Of a DNA stretch of 64,000 nt, positions 11,630-23,168 are shown piece by piece. This DNA is from Apium graveolens. Its lineage: Eukaryota > Streptophyta > Magnoliopsida > Apiales > Apiaceae. The notes beneath the pieces were generated by a model. It made no database searches. It saw only the letters and a program-made list of their open reading frames with translations, and was not told where the DNA came from. Position 1 is the stretch's first letter. The number at the start of each line of letters is the position of its first letter. The DNA lies in NCBI RefSeq assembly GCF_009905375.1, contig NC_133648.1:304312565-304376564 (forward strand), written 5' to 3'. A program made the translations under genes and the position numbers.

Positions 11630-12453
11630 GCTTAGGGTTTGAAGCGCGTGTGCGCATGGGGGCATGTGGAAGACGGTCAGACACGCGCCTGATAGCGCGT
11701 GTGCGCGTGGGGGCGCGTGGGTTTTTTTCTCGGGGCGTGTGTGGGCGAGTGCTTTATCAGAATGAGGCGGTTTTGGTGCCGTTGGATTCATCTTTTCAAG
11801 ACGCATCTAATGGTATATTATATGATATTTTCTTAAATTGTTTCGGACTGTTTATAGCTAACAGTAGTGTTTTAAAGCTGTCTTTGACTGTTTTAATTGC
11901 TTTTATACACCTCATGTGATACATAGAGATGTATAATGCTTAGACCAATATGCTACATGATGTAACATGCCTACCTTTACGTTTATTCATGCTTATATAT
12001 GTGATATATGCTTAGTTTATCATGCGATGATAGATTTAGGTGAGCTTAATTAACATAAGGCGTTTGTTAGACAATCTACTATAGTAAAATTGTATCATGA
12101 CCTTAATATAAATATTATGAATACGATCATGAGATTATTGTGTTTATGAAACACGTAATTGAATATGAATTTTCAATATTGAGAGAAAGGATGATTCTGT
12201 CAACAACAGATCTCCATCTGTAAGAAAGGGTTATTAAGTGACGCATCTTGACAATGCTCCACCCGATCTGGGAATCATCTGATTATCGATTACTGATTTG
12301 AAATATTTAATTTAAAAGGAAGAATCTCTTTATAATATGATTATGATTGTAACGTAATATAATCCCTCTAAAATTAAATAATATCAAGTAGTAATTGGCC
12401 AATGACATAACGGGCTTGTGTCGGTCATAGCCTTCCAACATGATAGAAAGTAG

Positions 12454-12795
12454 TTCTTATTTTTAAATCATTGTCATTTCGTGCTACAGCCGAGGGCTTT
12501 GATTTCGAAATAAGAAATACTTGTCTATTACATAGAGATGTGTACATTGAATTAGAATTTAAAGGTCGTTACGTGCTACAGCCGTGGGCCGTTGGAGACT
12601 GATTCAATTGTATGAAATGTTGGGTTAGACTTGACTTAGAATATTGAGTTTGTCGTGCCACAGCCGTGACTCAATTATTCAAGAGGCTAAAGTTATATTA
12701 GGGAATAACATAAGATGTAATTGACAAGAGTTGTCTGCCTATTGAACATCACATGACATTTCGCGCTACCGCCGAGGTTGTCTGATAGAATGTAG
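12454..12795 (+). repeat. Four stem-loops with a conserved CGTGCTACAGCCG loop
   Basis: Loop motif copies: CGTGCTACAGCCGAGGGC (12480), CGTGCTACAGCCGTGGGC (12572), CGTGCCACAGCCGTGACT (12654) and CGCGCTACCGCCGAGGTT (12762), spaced 92, 82 and 108 bp. Each lies between different inverted arms. Examples are 12454-12470 with 12500-12516 (17 positions, one mismatch and one G-T pair) and 12639-12649 with 12669-12680 (one bulge). Arm sequences differ between units while the loop is conserved, which suggests an RNA structure rather than a simple repeat. Function unknown; a packaging or translation signal of the retrotransposon RNA is possible. Confidence 0.65.
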
Positions 12796-12978
12796 GATCC
12801 CTATTCCCACTAGCATTATGAATGCTTAATTTTCACTTAGGGGTTGAATAAATTAGATAAACTAGTGGGAACCACTTATGAATAAAGACCCGATTCATAT
12901 AGTGTTTTGAAATGAAATTGAATATTTGCAAAGTGTTGTTATGTGTTTATCATTTATAGATTAACTATATTCGTCATG

Positions 12979-13434
12979 TATTCTGCACTATTACTCCGAA
13001 GCATACTAGATGCTCACAAGTTGACTGGTCCTAATTTAGCTGTTTGCTTTCACTGTAACAAGTTGGGGCACTGGAAGAGGAACGACAAGGTTTACCTTGC
13101 AGAATTGAAGAAGAAGAAGGGTAGTGAGACTACCGCTTCTGATTCAGGCATGTTCATGATCGAAGTTAATATGTCTCTAGGTCAAATTTCTACTTGGATA
13201 TTAGATACCGCCTGTGGTTCTCATATTTGCAATTCGTTGCAAGGACTAAGGGGAAGTAGGACTCTTGAAAAGATGAGGTGATTCTACGTATGGGCAATGG
13301 AGCAAGGGTTGCGGCCATATCTGTAGGATCATTTAGTTTACATATGCCTACGGGCAAGACTATTATTTTGAATAATTGTTATTATGTTCCCTTTATTGTG
13401 AGGAATATTGTTTCTATTCCTATGTTGGATTTAG
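12979..13434 (+). pseudogene. Angela-type gag remnant (internal deletion) and protease
   Basis: From the ATG at 12979 the frame reads MYSALLLRSILDAHKLTGPN, the usual N-terminus of this copia Gag group. Within a few residues it jumps to VCFHCNKLGHWKRND, the nucleocapsid zinc knuckle. Most of Gag (roughly 200 residues in relatives, from memory) is therefore missing, with a breakpoint near 13035-13045. The knuckle's last Cys position is Asp. The protease follows: TWILDTACGSHICN with DTA replacing the usual DTG. The frame is lost near 13275 by a one-base change and recovered near 13435. Confidence 0.8.
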
Positions 13435-16234
13435 ATGGTTTTTTCATTTATTATTAAGAATAATGAATGTTCTATTCTTAGAGATAATGTTCTTTATGGA
13501 CGTGGTATTTTAAATAATGGTCTGTATGTATGTGACGTAGAGCATGATTTACTTCAGATTGAACAAACTAACAAAAGAAAACGAGATGATGAAAATCTGA
13601 CCTATTTATGGCACTGTAGGCTAGGTCATATTAGTGAAAATAGACTGCGGACATTGCATAAGGAAGGGTTACTTGACCCTTTTGATTTTGAATCATATCC
13701 TACATGCGAGTCTTGTCTATTGGGTAAAATGACCAAATCTCCATTTAGTGGACATGGAGAGAGGGCTGCAGATTTGCTAGGATTGGTACACACAGATGTA
13801 TGTGGACCAATGTCTACACAAGCCATGGGTGGATTTTCATACTTTATTACTTTCATAGATGATAGATCTAGATTCGAATATGTGTATTTGATGAAACACA
13901 AGTCTGAAGCCTTTGAAAAGTTCAAAGAATATAAACATGAAGTGGAGAAACAAACCAAACACAGTATTATAACTCTTCGATCAGATCGAGGTGGTGAATA
14001 CTTGAATGGAGAGTTTCTAGATTATCTCAAAGAAAATGGTATAGTCTCCCAATGGACTCCTCCATATACTCCACAGTTGAATGGGGTATCTGAAAGGAGA
14101 AATCGAACTTTGTTAGACATGGTTCGGTCCATGATGAGCTATGCGAATCTTCCAGTATTCCTATGGGTTATGCATTGGAAACCTCAGCATAATTTACTGA
14201 ATAAGGTACCTTCCAAATCTGTTCCTCAAACTCCATATGAGATATGGAAAGAAAGGAAACCGAGTCTTAAACAAGTTAAGATTTGGGGATGTCCAGCTTA
14301 TGTCAAGAAAGTTGACCCAGATAAGCTGGAATCTCGATCCGTAAAATGTAATTTTATGGGATATCCTAAAGAGACTTTGGGGTATTACTTTTATACCGAT
14401 CATCGGGTGTTTGTCTTCAGACATGCTACCTTCTTGGAAAAGCAGTTTATCCTGAAGGAAACAGTGGGAGCAAAATTGAACTTGATGAAGTTCAAGAAGC
14501 ACAAACTACTATGGATCAAGTGGAAACACCTGTTCAGACTGAACAGCCTTCTGTGGAACAGCCCATTCGTAGGACAGGGAGAGTGTCTCGCCAACCTGAG
14601 AGGTATTATGGCCTTGTCATTGAGAATGGCAATGAGTTATTAATCATTGATGATGACGACCCTGTGACCTATAATGAGGCTATGAGTAGTGTTGACTCAG
14701 AGAAATGGCATAATGCCATGAAATCCGAAATGGAATCTATGTATACCAATCAAGTATGGACTCTGGTTGAGGCGCCTGAAGGTGTTAAGCCTATTGGGTG
14801 CAAGTGGGTAAACAAAAGAAACATTGGAGCACATGGCCAGGTGGAGACCTATAAGGCCAGGCTCGTGGCAAAAGGATTCAAACAAAGGCAAGGGATTGAC
14901 TTTGATGAAACTTTTTCGCCTGAGCCCTGTTAAAATCAATTCGGATTTTGCTTGCGATTGCTGCTTACTACGAATATGAGATCTGGCAAATGGACATGAA
15001 AACAGCTTTCCTCAATGGGGAACTTGAGGAGGAAGTGTATATGACACAGCCAGAGGGTTTTCTTTCCAAGGGAAATGAACACCTAGTGTGTAAGCTGCTG
15101 CGAACGATATATGGTTTAAGGCAAGCTTCTCGTAGATGGAACATCCGTTTTGATGAGACAATCAAAGAGTTTGGTTTTATCAAAAACATAGATGAACCAT
15201 GTGTCTACAAGAAGGTTAGTTGGAGCGCGGTAATATTTCTTGTATTTTATATAGATGACATACTTCTTATAGAAAATGATATACCGATGCTGCAATCAGT
15301 CAAAGTATGGCTATCAAAGAACTTCACCATGAAGGACTTGGGAGAAGCATCCTATATTCTCGGTATGAAGATCTATAGAGATAGATCTAGAAGAATGATA
15401 GGTCTTACCCAGGGTACATACATCCAGAAAGTGCTTAAAAGGTTTAGCATGGAAAACTCCAAAAGAGGTCTCATACCGATGAGCCATGGAGTGTCCCTTT
15501 CCGAGAAAATGTCTTCTAAGAAACCTGAGGAAAGAGAGCGTATGAGTATGATTCCTTATGCTTCAGCAATAGGATCTATCATGTATGCGATGTTGTGTAC
15601 TAGGCCTGATGTTGCTTATTCAATTAGTGTGACGAGCAGATATCAGTCCAATCCAGGTGAAGACCACTGGAAAGCAGTGAAAAACATCCTTAAGTACTTA
15701 CGGAGGACTCAGGACATTTTTCTTTTTTTTGGTGGTGAATCTGAGTTGAAAATAGAGGGATATACTGACTCTAGTTTTCAATCAGAAAGTGATAGCAAAT
15801 CCATGTCAGGGTACTTGTTTACTCTGAATGGTGGTGTGATTAGTTGGAATAGTTCCAAATAGTCTACAACGGCTGACTCCACAGCGGAAGCAGAATATAT
15901 AGCTGCAAGTGAGGTTGCAAAAGAAGCCGTTTGGATGAGGAAATTTGTTTCTGAGTTGGGAGTTGTTCCTAGCATTGAAGAGCCTATTGTGTTGTATTGT
16001 GATAACAATGCAGCAATAGCACAAGCCAAGGAACCTAGGTCTCATAAAAATTCCAAACATATCCTGCGGCGCTTTCATCTGATTAGGGAGATTATTGAAA
16101 GAGGAGATGTCAACGTCAAGAGAGTTGACACACATAACAACGTAGCAAACCCACTCACAAAGCCACTTTCTCAAAGTCACTTTGATCGTCATAAAGACAA
16201 GATGGGTATTAGATACCAGAGTGATTGGCTTTAG
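13435..16234 (+). pseudogene. Angela-type pol: integrase, RT, RNase H
   Basis: The integrase zinc domain (LWHCRLGHISENRL...CESCLLGKMTKSPF, about 13606-13745) is followed by the catalytic core: HTDVCGPM, LRSDRGGEY and VSERRNRTLLDMV supply the D, D and E residues. After a frameshift near 14480, RT runs through [41 protein letters not shown] and YGLRQASRRWN to FYIDDILL, with another frame change at 14930. RNase H follows: GYTDSSFQSE..SMSGYLFTLNGGVISWNSSK, a stop at 15862, then AEAEYIA, LYCDNNAAIA and the end at 16234. About four lesions; otherwise well preserved. Confidence 0.9.
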
Positions 16235-16248
16235 TACAAGTGGGAGAT

Positions 16249-17909
16249 TGAAAGAGATATGTCCTAAGTCCAAATCATGTATGAGGATTTAGGAATAACT
16301 TTTATGTAATATGTTTTGATTTCATTGATATTAATAAAAGACTTGTTTTGTTTTTACTGCGGGCTTTATCTATTTAAGTGTTTAAATAAGATATACCACA
16401 GTTTAGAGTAAAGCTTTTTATGGATTGTGATGAGATCATAATAATGAGACCTAAAAGATGATAACTCTAAACTTAAATAGTTCTTGGTCGTAGGATTACT
16501 AACTGGTAATTAATAATCCACAAAGATCGGTACATACTATGCTTGCTGCATTATGAAGGATGCCTGTTCTCATAGATATTTGTGTGGTGACACTATAGCT
16601 AGTATGTAGGTGCTTATTATAGAATAAGTTCACTGAACATGACTCACACAGCTGAACAACTGATGGAGTTCACTCACGTGTCAGCAGTTGTTCACATAGT
16701 GATAGTTGTAGAAGTATCCTTAGGCTTGAGGTCATCATAGTCATCTTGTGTACACTGAGCTATGCTTTGGTTTAGTTCTTAATCTCCAGGGACAATTATA
16801 AGGGCTCTACTGGGTATAGGAATTTGTACACGAAGATAGTGTATGATCAATAAAGGATCTACCCCTTCCAGTGAAGGAAGAGAATGTTCAATGCTGATCC
16901 ACTTATGCTAGTTCAGGAATCTCTGGCCAGAGTGAATGAAATTAGAAAGGAGTTTCTAATTTACATTAAATAGAACTAAGCATATTGAATGGGAAAGCAA
17001 GTGATTAAATAAGATAGGCTTGACACAAGTTCCATGCCTTATATTTAATCGTGACATTGCGGGGTAGAAGGAATTAATTGTACGGTAACTATTTACTGAA
17101 TAGGATCTTGGTATTCTAAGCAGTGAATTCGTATTATCCGGATAGTGGCGATATGCTGAGAAGTATCCCTCATGATGTAGAATAAATATGATTAATTAAT
17201 TAATCATATTTAATGAATTAGAGAATTTATATAAATAATGATAAAATAGTTTTATTATTATTTATTTCTACTACCAGCTTAATATTGAACCTACAGGGTC
17301 ACACCATAAAAGATAATGATTTAATGGTGGAGGAATTAATTAATAATGGTTGATAATTATTTATTTATGAAATAAATAATTAATTGGAAAATTTAATAAT
17401 TGATCAAATGAGATTTAATTGATTATAAATTAATTAAGAAAAAGTTCTTAATATTATTAATTAAGAATTTAATTTTTGGAAATTAAATCAAGTGAGAAAA
17501 TTATTTCTAAAGTATTTAAAAAAAAGATTAATAATTAAAAGGTGTTTTAATTATTAGTGAGAATAATAAAGGGTTAATAATAATAATATTTTATGGGAAA
17601 ATTTGCAGCTGAAAATTTTGCCTATAAATATACTATTATAAACCCTATTTTTTGCCTCAACCTAATAATTTACAAAACCCTAATTCTCTCCACCTCCTCC
17701 TCCTCCATTACATCGATTTCTCTGTGGATACCGGTGAAGTGCTTCACACTTGAGGAGCAGCTGCTAAGGATCTCCGTTCGTGGTTCTTGGATCGCTTTTA
17801 AAGGTTAGAAACGATCCCTCGATTTAAATCATGATCTGTATGCGTATTATATGGATTTTATATCAATAAAAATGTTTTACCATGCTTTCGTGATAGATAA
17901 AATCCTACA
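16249..17909 (+). repeat. Angela-type 3' LTR
   Basis: It begins TGAAAGAGATATG after a purine-rich stretch AGTGGGAGAT (polypurine tract, 16239-16248) and ends CCTACA at the TGGGG duplication. The match to the 5' LTR is close along 1.6 kb. Confidence 0.9.
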
Positions 17910-17914
17910 TGGGG

Positions 17915-20145
17915 CACCTGCCACATTTCAGAGATGTATGATGACTATCTTCTCTGACATGATTGGTCAGAATATGAAGGTTTTTATGGACTACTTCTCT
18001 GTGTTTGGAGATTCATTTAATGAATACTTGCAGAATCTTGGCAACGTTCTTGAAAGGTGTGTTGAGACCAACTTGGTTCTCAACTGGGAGAAATGTCACT
18101 TTATGGTGCGACAGGGCATTATTCTTGGTCACAAGGTCTCTAATAAAGGTCTTGAGGTGGACAAATCCAAAGTGGGGGTCATCAAAAATCTTCCTCCAAT
18201 TTCAGTTAAGGGAGTTCACAGCTTTCTTGGTCATGCGGGCTTCTATAGGCAGTTCATCAAGGACTTCTCAAAAATTTCTAAACCTTTGTGCAATTTTCTA
18301 GAGAAGGATGTCCCGTTCAAGTTTGATGACGAGTTCCTAGCTACTTTTGATTTCTTGAAGAAGAGTTTAATCACGGCACCTGTCATAACTGCACTTGATT
18401 AGAATGAACCTTTTGAGATGATGTTCGATGCAAGTGACTATGCAGTTGGAGCAGTTCTTGGGCAGAGAAAGAACAATATATTTCATGTGGTCTACTATGC
18501 TAGTAAGACCATAAATAGTGCTCAACTGAATTATACTACTACTGAGAAAGAACTTCTGGCTATTTTCTACGGTTTTGAGAAGTTTTGATCTTATCTGCTT
18601 GGGACGAAGGTGACAGTTTTTACTGATCATGCTACAATTCGATATCTCGTCTCGAAGAAGGACTCGAAGCCTAGATTGATTAGATGGGTTCTTTCGCTTC
18701 AGGAATTTGAATTGGAGATCAAGGACATAAAAGGTATTGAGAATCAAGTCGCTGATCATCTGTCTCGTTTGGAAGATCCAAGTGCATCTTCACAGAATAA
18801 GATATTGATAAATGAGTCTTTTCCTGATGAGCATCTGTTTGGAGTGCAAGAGGAAGAACCATGGTTTGCAGATATTTTGAACTACCTTGTGAGTAATATC
18901 ATACCTCCCGACTTGTCGTACGCTCAAAGGAAGAAGTTTCTTCATGAGGTGAAGTGGTACATGTGGGATGAACCATATCTGTTTAGGCAAGGAGCTGACC
19001 AAACCATCAGGAGATGTATTCCGTACAGCGAAACGGGGGGATCTTGCGAGAATGTCATTCAACTGTTTATGGAGGCCGCTATGGTGGAGAGAAGACAGCA
19101 GCTTCGTGTTCTTCAAGCGGGATTTTTCCGGCCTATACTATTTAAGGGTGCGCATCAATTTGTTTTGAAGTGTGATCAATGCCAGCATGTGGGTAATATG
19201 TCCAAGAGGGATGAGATGCCTCTTAATATGCTTCTCGAGGTTGAAGTCTTCGATGTGTGGGGAATGGACTTCATGGGACCGTTTGTCTCAGATTACAATA
19301 ATCAGTATATCTTGTTGGCGGTCGATTATATGTCGAAATGGGTGGAAGTCAAGGCTTTGCAGACAAATGATGCGAAGGTAGTGCTTAATTATCATCATAA
19401 GCAGATATTCACAAGATTTGGGACTCCAAGAGTCATAATCAGTGATGAGGGATCATATTTTTGCAATCGCAAATTCACTGCCATGATGCAAACGTATAAT
19501 GTGAATCATCACATTGCAATAACCTACCATCCACAGACTAATGGTCAAGCTGAGGTGTCTCAAAGGGAGATCAAGCATATCTTAAAGAAAGTTGTGTGTC
19601 CATCAAGGAAAGATTGGTCTTTGAAGCTTGATGAAGCTGTTTGGGCGTATAGAACAGCATACAAGACTCCGTTGGGAATGTCGTCGTTTCAGTTGGTTTA
19701 TGGTAAGGGGTGTCATTTACCTGTAGAGCTCGAGCATAAAGCGTATTAGGCTTTGAAGAAGTTGAACCTTGATTTGGATGGAGCTGGTAAGAAGAGAATG
19801 CTTCAATTGAATAAACTCGATGAATTTCGGCTTCAAGCTTATGAAAATAACAAAATGTACAAGGAGAAAGTCAAGAGGTGGCATGATATGGGTTTAGTGC
19901 TTAAGTCATTTGTTCCGGGACAACAAATTATGTTATTTAACTCTCGTCTCCATCTTTTTCCTGGAAAATTGAAGTCGAGATGGTCCGGGTGTTTCGTAAT
20001 CAAAATTGTGTTTCCGTATGGAGCTGTGGCAATTTTTGAGAATAATCCAGGCCAAGCATTCAAGGAAAATGGTCAGAGGTTGAAGCACTACTATGGGGAT
20101 ACAGAAAACCGTGAGGTGGTTAGCGCTGTTTTATTGTCTATTTGA
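17915..20145 (+). pseudogene. Athila pol continued: RT C-terminus, RNase H, integrase
   Basis: RT resumes with GAPATFQRCMMTIFSDMIG. The catalytic block reads VFMDYFSVFG, so the second Asp of the usual FMDD is Tyr. LGHAGFYRQFIKDFSKI and the connection domain follow. RNase H has FDASDYAVGAVLGQ, TTEKELLAI and [11 protein letters not shown]. Integrase shows [45 protein letters not shown] and [22 protein letters not shown], then a C-terminal part to 20145. The zinc-finger histidines near 19060 are scrambled by local frame changes. In-frame stops occur at 18400, 18586 and 19747. Non-functional. Confidence 0.9.
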
Positions 20146-20718
20146 TCTCGAGATACTACGTCAAGCTAACGACGTAAACCAAGCGCTTCTTGGGAGGAAA
20201 CCCATATATGTTGTACATTAGTAGATAGAGGAAGTAGAAAGAAAAGAGAAAAACACAAAAAATCAGAAAAACAAAAAATTCAGTGCCAACTACATTAGCA
20301 CGGCGCGACCGTGTTGATCAAGCGCGCGGCTGCGCTGAAATTCCAGAAACTGGGCGCGCCCGCGCTGATCTAGCGCACGACCATGCTAAAATTGCAGAAG
20401 CTGAGCGTGCCCACGCTAATCTCGTGCGCGGTCGCGCCGGGTCCTGAGTTCAAAAAAAAATTAAAACAACATAATAAAGAGAAAATTCGGGGGTTTTAAT
20501 ACAAAATCAATTTCCACCCGAATTTTACTCTTCCCCATCCCAAATTTCCCTCTCCAAATCAAACCCATTATTCCCATAATCAATTCCCACTTCTTTTCCC
20601 TAACTAATTATCTCTCAATCTCCTATATATACATACACTTATACACAAACTTCTCCATCACTTCTCAAAACCCTCAAACACACAATCTCTCTTACAAACT
20701 TCTATTCTCTCAATCTTA
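20146..20718 (+). promoter_or_regulatory. Athila pol-env spacer: GC-rich motif block and TATA promoter
   Basis: 20281-20445 carries several GC-rich units (GGCGCGCCCGCGCTGAT, AGCGCGCGGCTGCGCTGA) closely resembling units in this element's own LTRs (23415-23455 has GGCGCGCCCGCGCTGAA). A pyrimidine-rich stretch follows, then TATATATAC at 20624-20631, 88 bp before the ATG at 20719, with a CT-rich leader. The layout suggests a separate transcript for the downstream ORF. Activity is inferred from layout only. Confidence 0.5.
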
Positions 20719-21697
20719 ATGGCACCAAAAAAGACAACGAACTCAAGTAAGCAACAGTACCACCGATTCTTCGAGTTCAGGTGGTGTGAGGCCTGGACTT
20801 TTTAACTCTCGAGGCTGAGGCAGAGTATGTGAGACTGCTTTCGAAGCCTATAGCCAAGGAGCGTGGTTTGCTGCCATCGGGGAAAGATGGTAAGTTGTTG
20901 GAGATAATCTTGGAGATGGACTTGGTGGTTTTCTACGAGACACCCGCTGATATGCCCATGAGTGTGGTGCGTGAGTTTTATGCTAATGCTAAGGTGGATA
21001 AGATGGGTTCACTGTAGTGAGGGGGATGATGGTGGACTACAGTGCTGAGGCGATTCGAAGGGTGATTGAGCAACCCGCGAAGAAGGAGGAGCATGAGAAC
21101 TGGAATGAGAAAACTCCGGAGGAGTTTAACTTAGATTTGATTTTTGCTACCCTGTGCGTGCATGAGACGCATTGGAAGCTCAAGAAGGGCACGAACGAGT
21201 ATACTATGTTTCCTGCCTCGTGTATGAACAGGTTTGTACATGCATGGAATTATTTTATTTATGCTAACATCATGCCATCTTCTCATATGCATGAGATTAC
21301 TGTGGAGTGTGCTCATTTATTGTGGGATATTCTGCAGGGAGATTATGCGGATCTTGGGATGGTGATCCATCAGGGTATTCTGAGGTTCTTGCGATGAAGT
21401 ATTATGGGTTCGATATCCTATGCGTCCATTGTGACAAAGTTGTGCATGGAGGTTGGCATTCGTTGGCCCGCACATGAGCAGCCGCAGCTCCCTAGTGCTC
21501 CGATTGACAGTTCAACGCTGTTGAATATGACTGAGTGGGGAGGAGGAAAGCCTGATTTGAAGGGGCTGGGTTACTCCTTTGACCATTTTCCAGGTGGACG
21601 ACCTCGCGATCAGATGTATACTGGTGGGATGACGCAGGAAAGTAAGGCAGCTTGGAGAGCTCAGTTGAGAGTGGAGGCTGGTCCTTCGGGATCATAG
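20719..21697 (+). pseudogene. Athila envelope-like ORF (plant transposon protein domain)
   Basis: The ATG at 20719 (MAPKKTTNSSKQ) follows the TATA leader, but the frame closes within about 30 codons. After a frameshift the body reads LLSKPIAKERGLLPSGKDG, MSVVREFYANAKVDKMGSL and, from 21017, GMMVDYSAEAIRRVIEQ...WKLKKGTNEYTMFPASCMNRFVHAWNYFIYANIMPSSHMHE, ending after another stop at 21697. The VREFYANA and W-Y-F-PSSH spacing matches the putative plant transposon protein domain found in Athila third ORFs. No transmembrane helix or signal peptide is evident. Broken in at least three places. Confidence 0.75.
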
Positions 21698-23168
21698 CAG
21701 TAGTAGCAGAAGGAAGTACAGGGCAGTGGTGGTTTGAGTACGATGCAGTATAGGCGTCTATTTAGGAGGATGGATGCGATGTATGACATCCATAGTAGGT
21801 TTGCACATGACCTCACCCAGGCATTGGGGACTGCTTTCAGAGCCACATGAGTTAGAATCCAGTGGCCAGTATTTGGTGAGGATTCCGTGTATCCACCTCT
21901 AGACACTCCTGACACTCCACCCCTTGAGGGTGATGATCCTGGTTCTGATTAGGTATGCCTGATTCCTTGCTATTACCTTCACCAAGGACAGTGAATATTT
22001 TAAGTTTGGGGGTAGTAGTTAAGGATTTATATGTTTTGTGTGAGTCACATATAGTTGCATATTCATGCTAGTTTAGTTCATATAGTTCATATAGTTGCAT
22101 GTTTGCCATATAGTATTTTTTTATTTTTGTAGTTTTTATAATAGTTTGTTCATTTAGTTTCATGCATTTACATAATAACATGATCCCTTAGATAATTTTG
22201 CCGATTGATTTATGATATTGATACTAGTATAGTGATGTCGTATTTACTAATGTTAAGTCTTATCGAGTTGATTTGCATGCTACAAATAGTTGTATTTCAC
22301 TAAGTCTTATAGGTTGCTTGAGGGCTAGATCATGGTCATGGTTTATTTGTTTATCAAGGTTTATTCGCTTATTTGTATTTAGAATTTAGGATATTCTCTT
22401 AATAATAAAATAATATGGATATTAAAAAAACTGGAGAAAATTGGATTTCATTGCTAGTTATTGAGGCTAAGTGTCAAATGGCTAGTAGCCGGCTTATTTT
22501 ATATGAGTAGTCTAGGGTTGAACGAGATGGAATGAAACGCACTCGTTCAGAAATTTGTAAAAAAGAAAAAAAAGAAAAAAAAATATATGTGTTTATGCAT
22601 AATTGATCACGAGTGGGCTCTTTAATACTCGAGTTATTAAGTTCTTAGGGGACTTTGTGCCTAGTGACTTAAGGTTTTTTATAGTCTGGGATCCACTAAC
22701 CTAACGCTCGCTATATGAGTATTATTGTATAAGTCTTTTGTGGATCTCACTCATTGCACGATCAAATAAGGATATTTGTGTTGTTTTTGTATTGTAAATA
22801 AAAGCATGAATCCATGTAAACCTCCGATATAAGAATGAAAGTGTTATAAGTTATTTTGAGTCTAGCTTTTATTCTAATTATAACCTTGCGATTGCTTTGA
22901 TGAGTAGTGAGTCATGATTATTGATCTAGTGGTAATAGTATATCTGTAAGCATTTGCACCCACGCACGTTTCTGGCTTGTGAGTTGATTTGTGGGGTTTG
23001 ATTGATTTCTGTGCGAATAACTGCATTTACTGAGATGTTGCTTGTTGATTGGTTTAGTTATTCTATGGGGATCGTTGCATTCATATAGTATGCATTCATG
23101 CATTTTTACTTCTTGTTCTTTGATTCTTTTTATGCTTGAAGACAAGCATTGATTCAAGTTTGGGGGTA
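21698..23168 (+). other. Athila 3' non-coding region with polypurine tracts
   Basis: No credible ORF. The region is AT-rich with T-rich runs. It contains two GTTTGGGGGTA-type purine tracts: AGTTTGGGGGTAGTAG (about 22003-22018), soon after the envelope-like ORF, and CAAGTTTGGGGGTA (about 23156-23169), directly at the 3' LTR. The second is the likely polypurine tract priming plus-strand DNA; the first is a possible duplicate or central tract. Confidence 0.55.

Larger units (their letters stand above)
11081..12978 (+). other. Long untranslated leader of the Angela-type element
   Basis: About 1.9 kb separate the primer site from the gag start, with no long credible ORF. An AT-rich start is followed by a GC-rich island (about 11400-11760) with GCGCGTGTGCGC-type direct repeats. 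Three TGACGTCA palindromes lie at 11587, 11598 and 11622. At 12440-12800 there is a series of four stem-loops sharing a loop motif. The GC-rich part opens short ORFs rich in Arg and Gly; I regard these as composition artefacts. Confidence 0.6.
9447..17909 (+). mobile_element. Angela-type Ty1/copia retrotransposon, full length, nested in Athila RT
   Basis: The element begins TGAAAGAGATATG and ends ATCCTACA. It is flanked by the 5-bp duplication TGGGG (9442-9446 and 17910-17914). LTRs are 9447-11067 (1,621 bp) and 16249-17909 (1,661 bp). Internal order is primer site, a long leader, truncated gag, protease, integrase, RT and RNase H: copia order. The 1.6-kb LTR, its opening sequence and the FYIDDILL RT suit the Tork/Angela (BARE-like) group. 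Gag has a large internal deletion and pol has a few frameshifts and stops, so the copy is not autonomous. Confidence 0.85.

Noticed and set aside
11386..11919. GC-rich open stretches that could suggest a host gene or CpG island
   Set aside because: Predicted peptides are Arg/Gly-rich from base composition, the region is inside the Angela-type leader, and direct repeats explain it.
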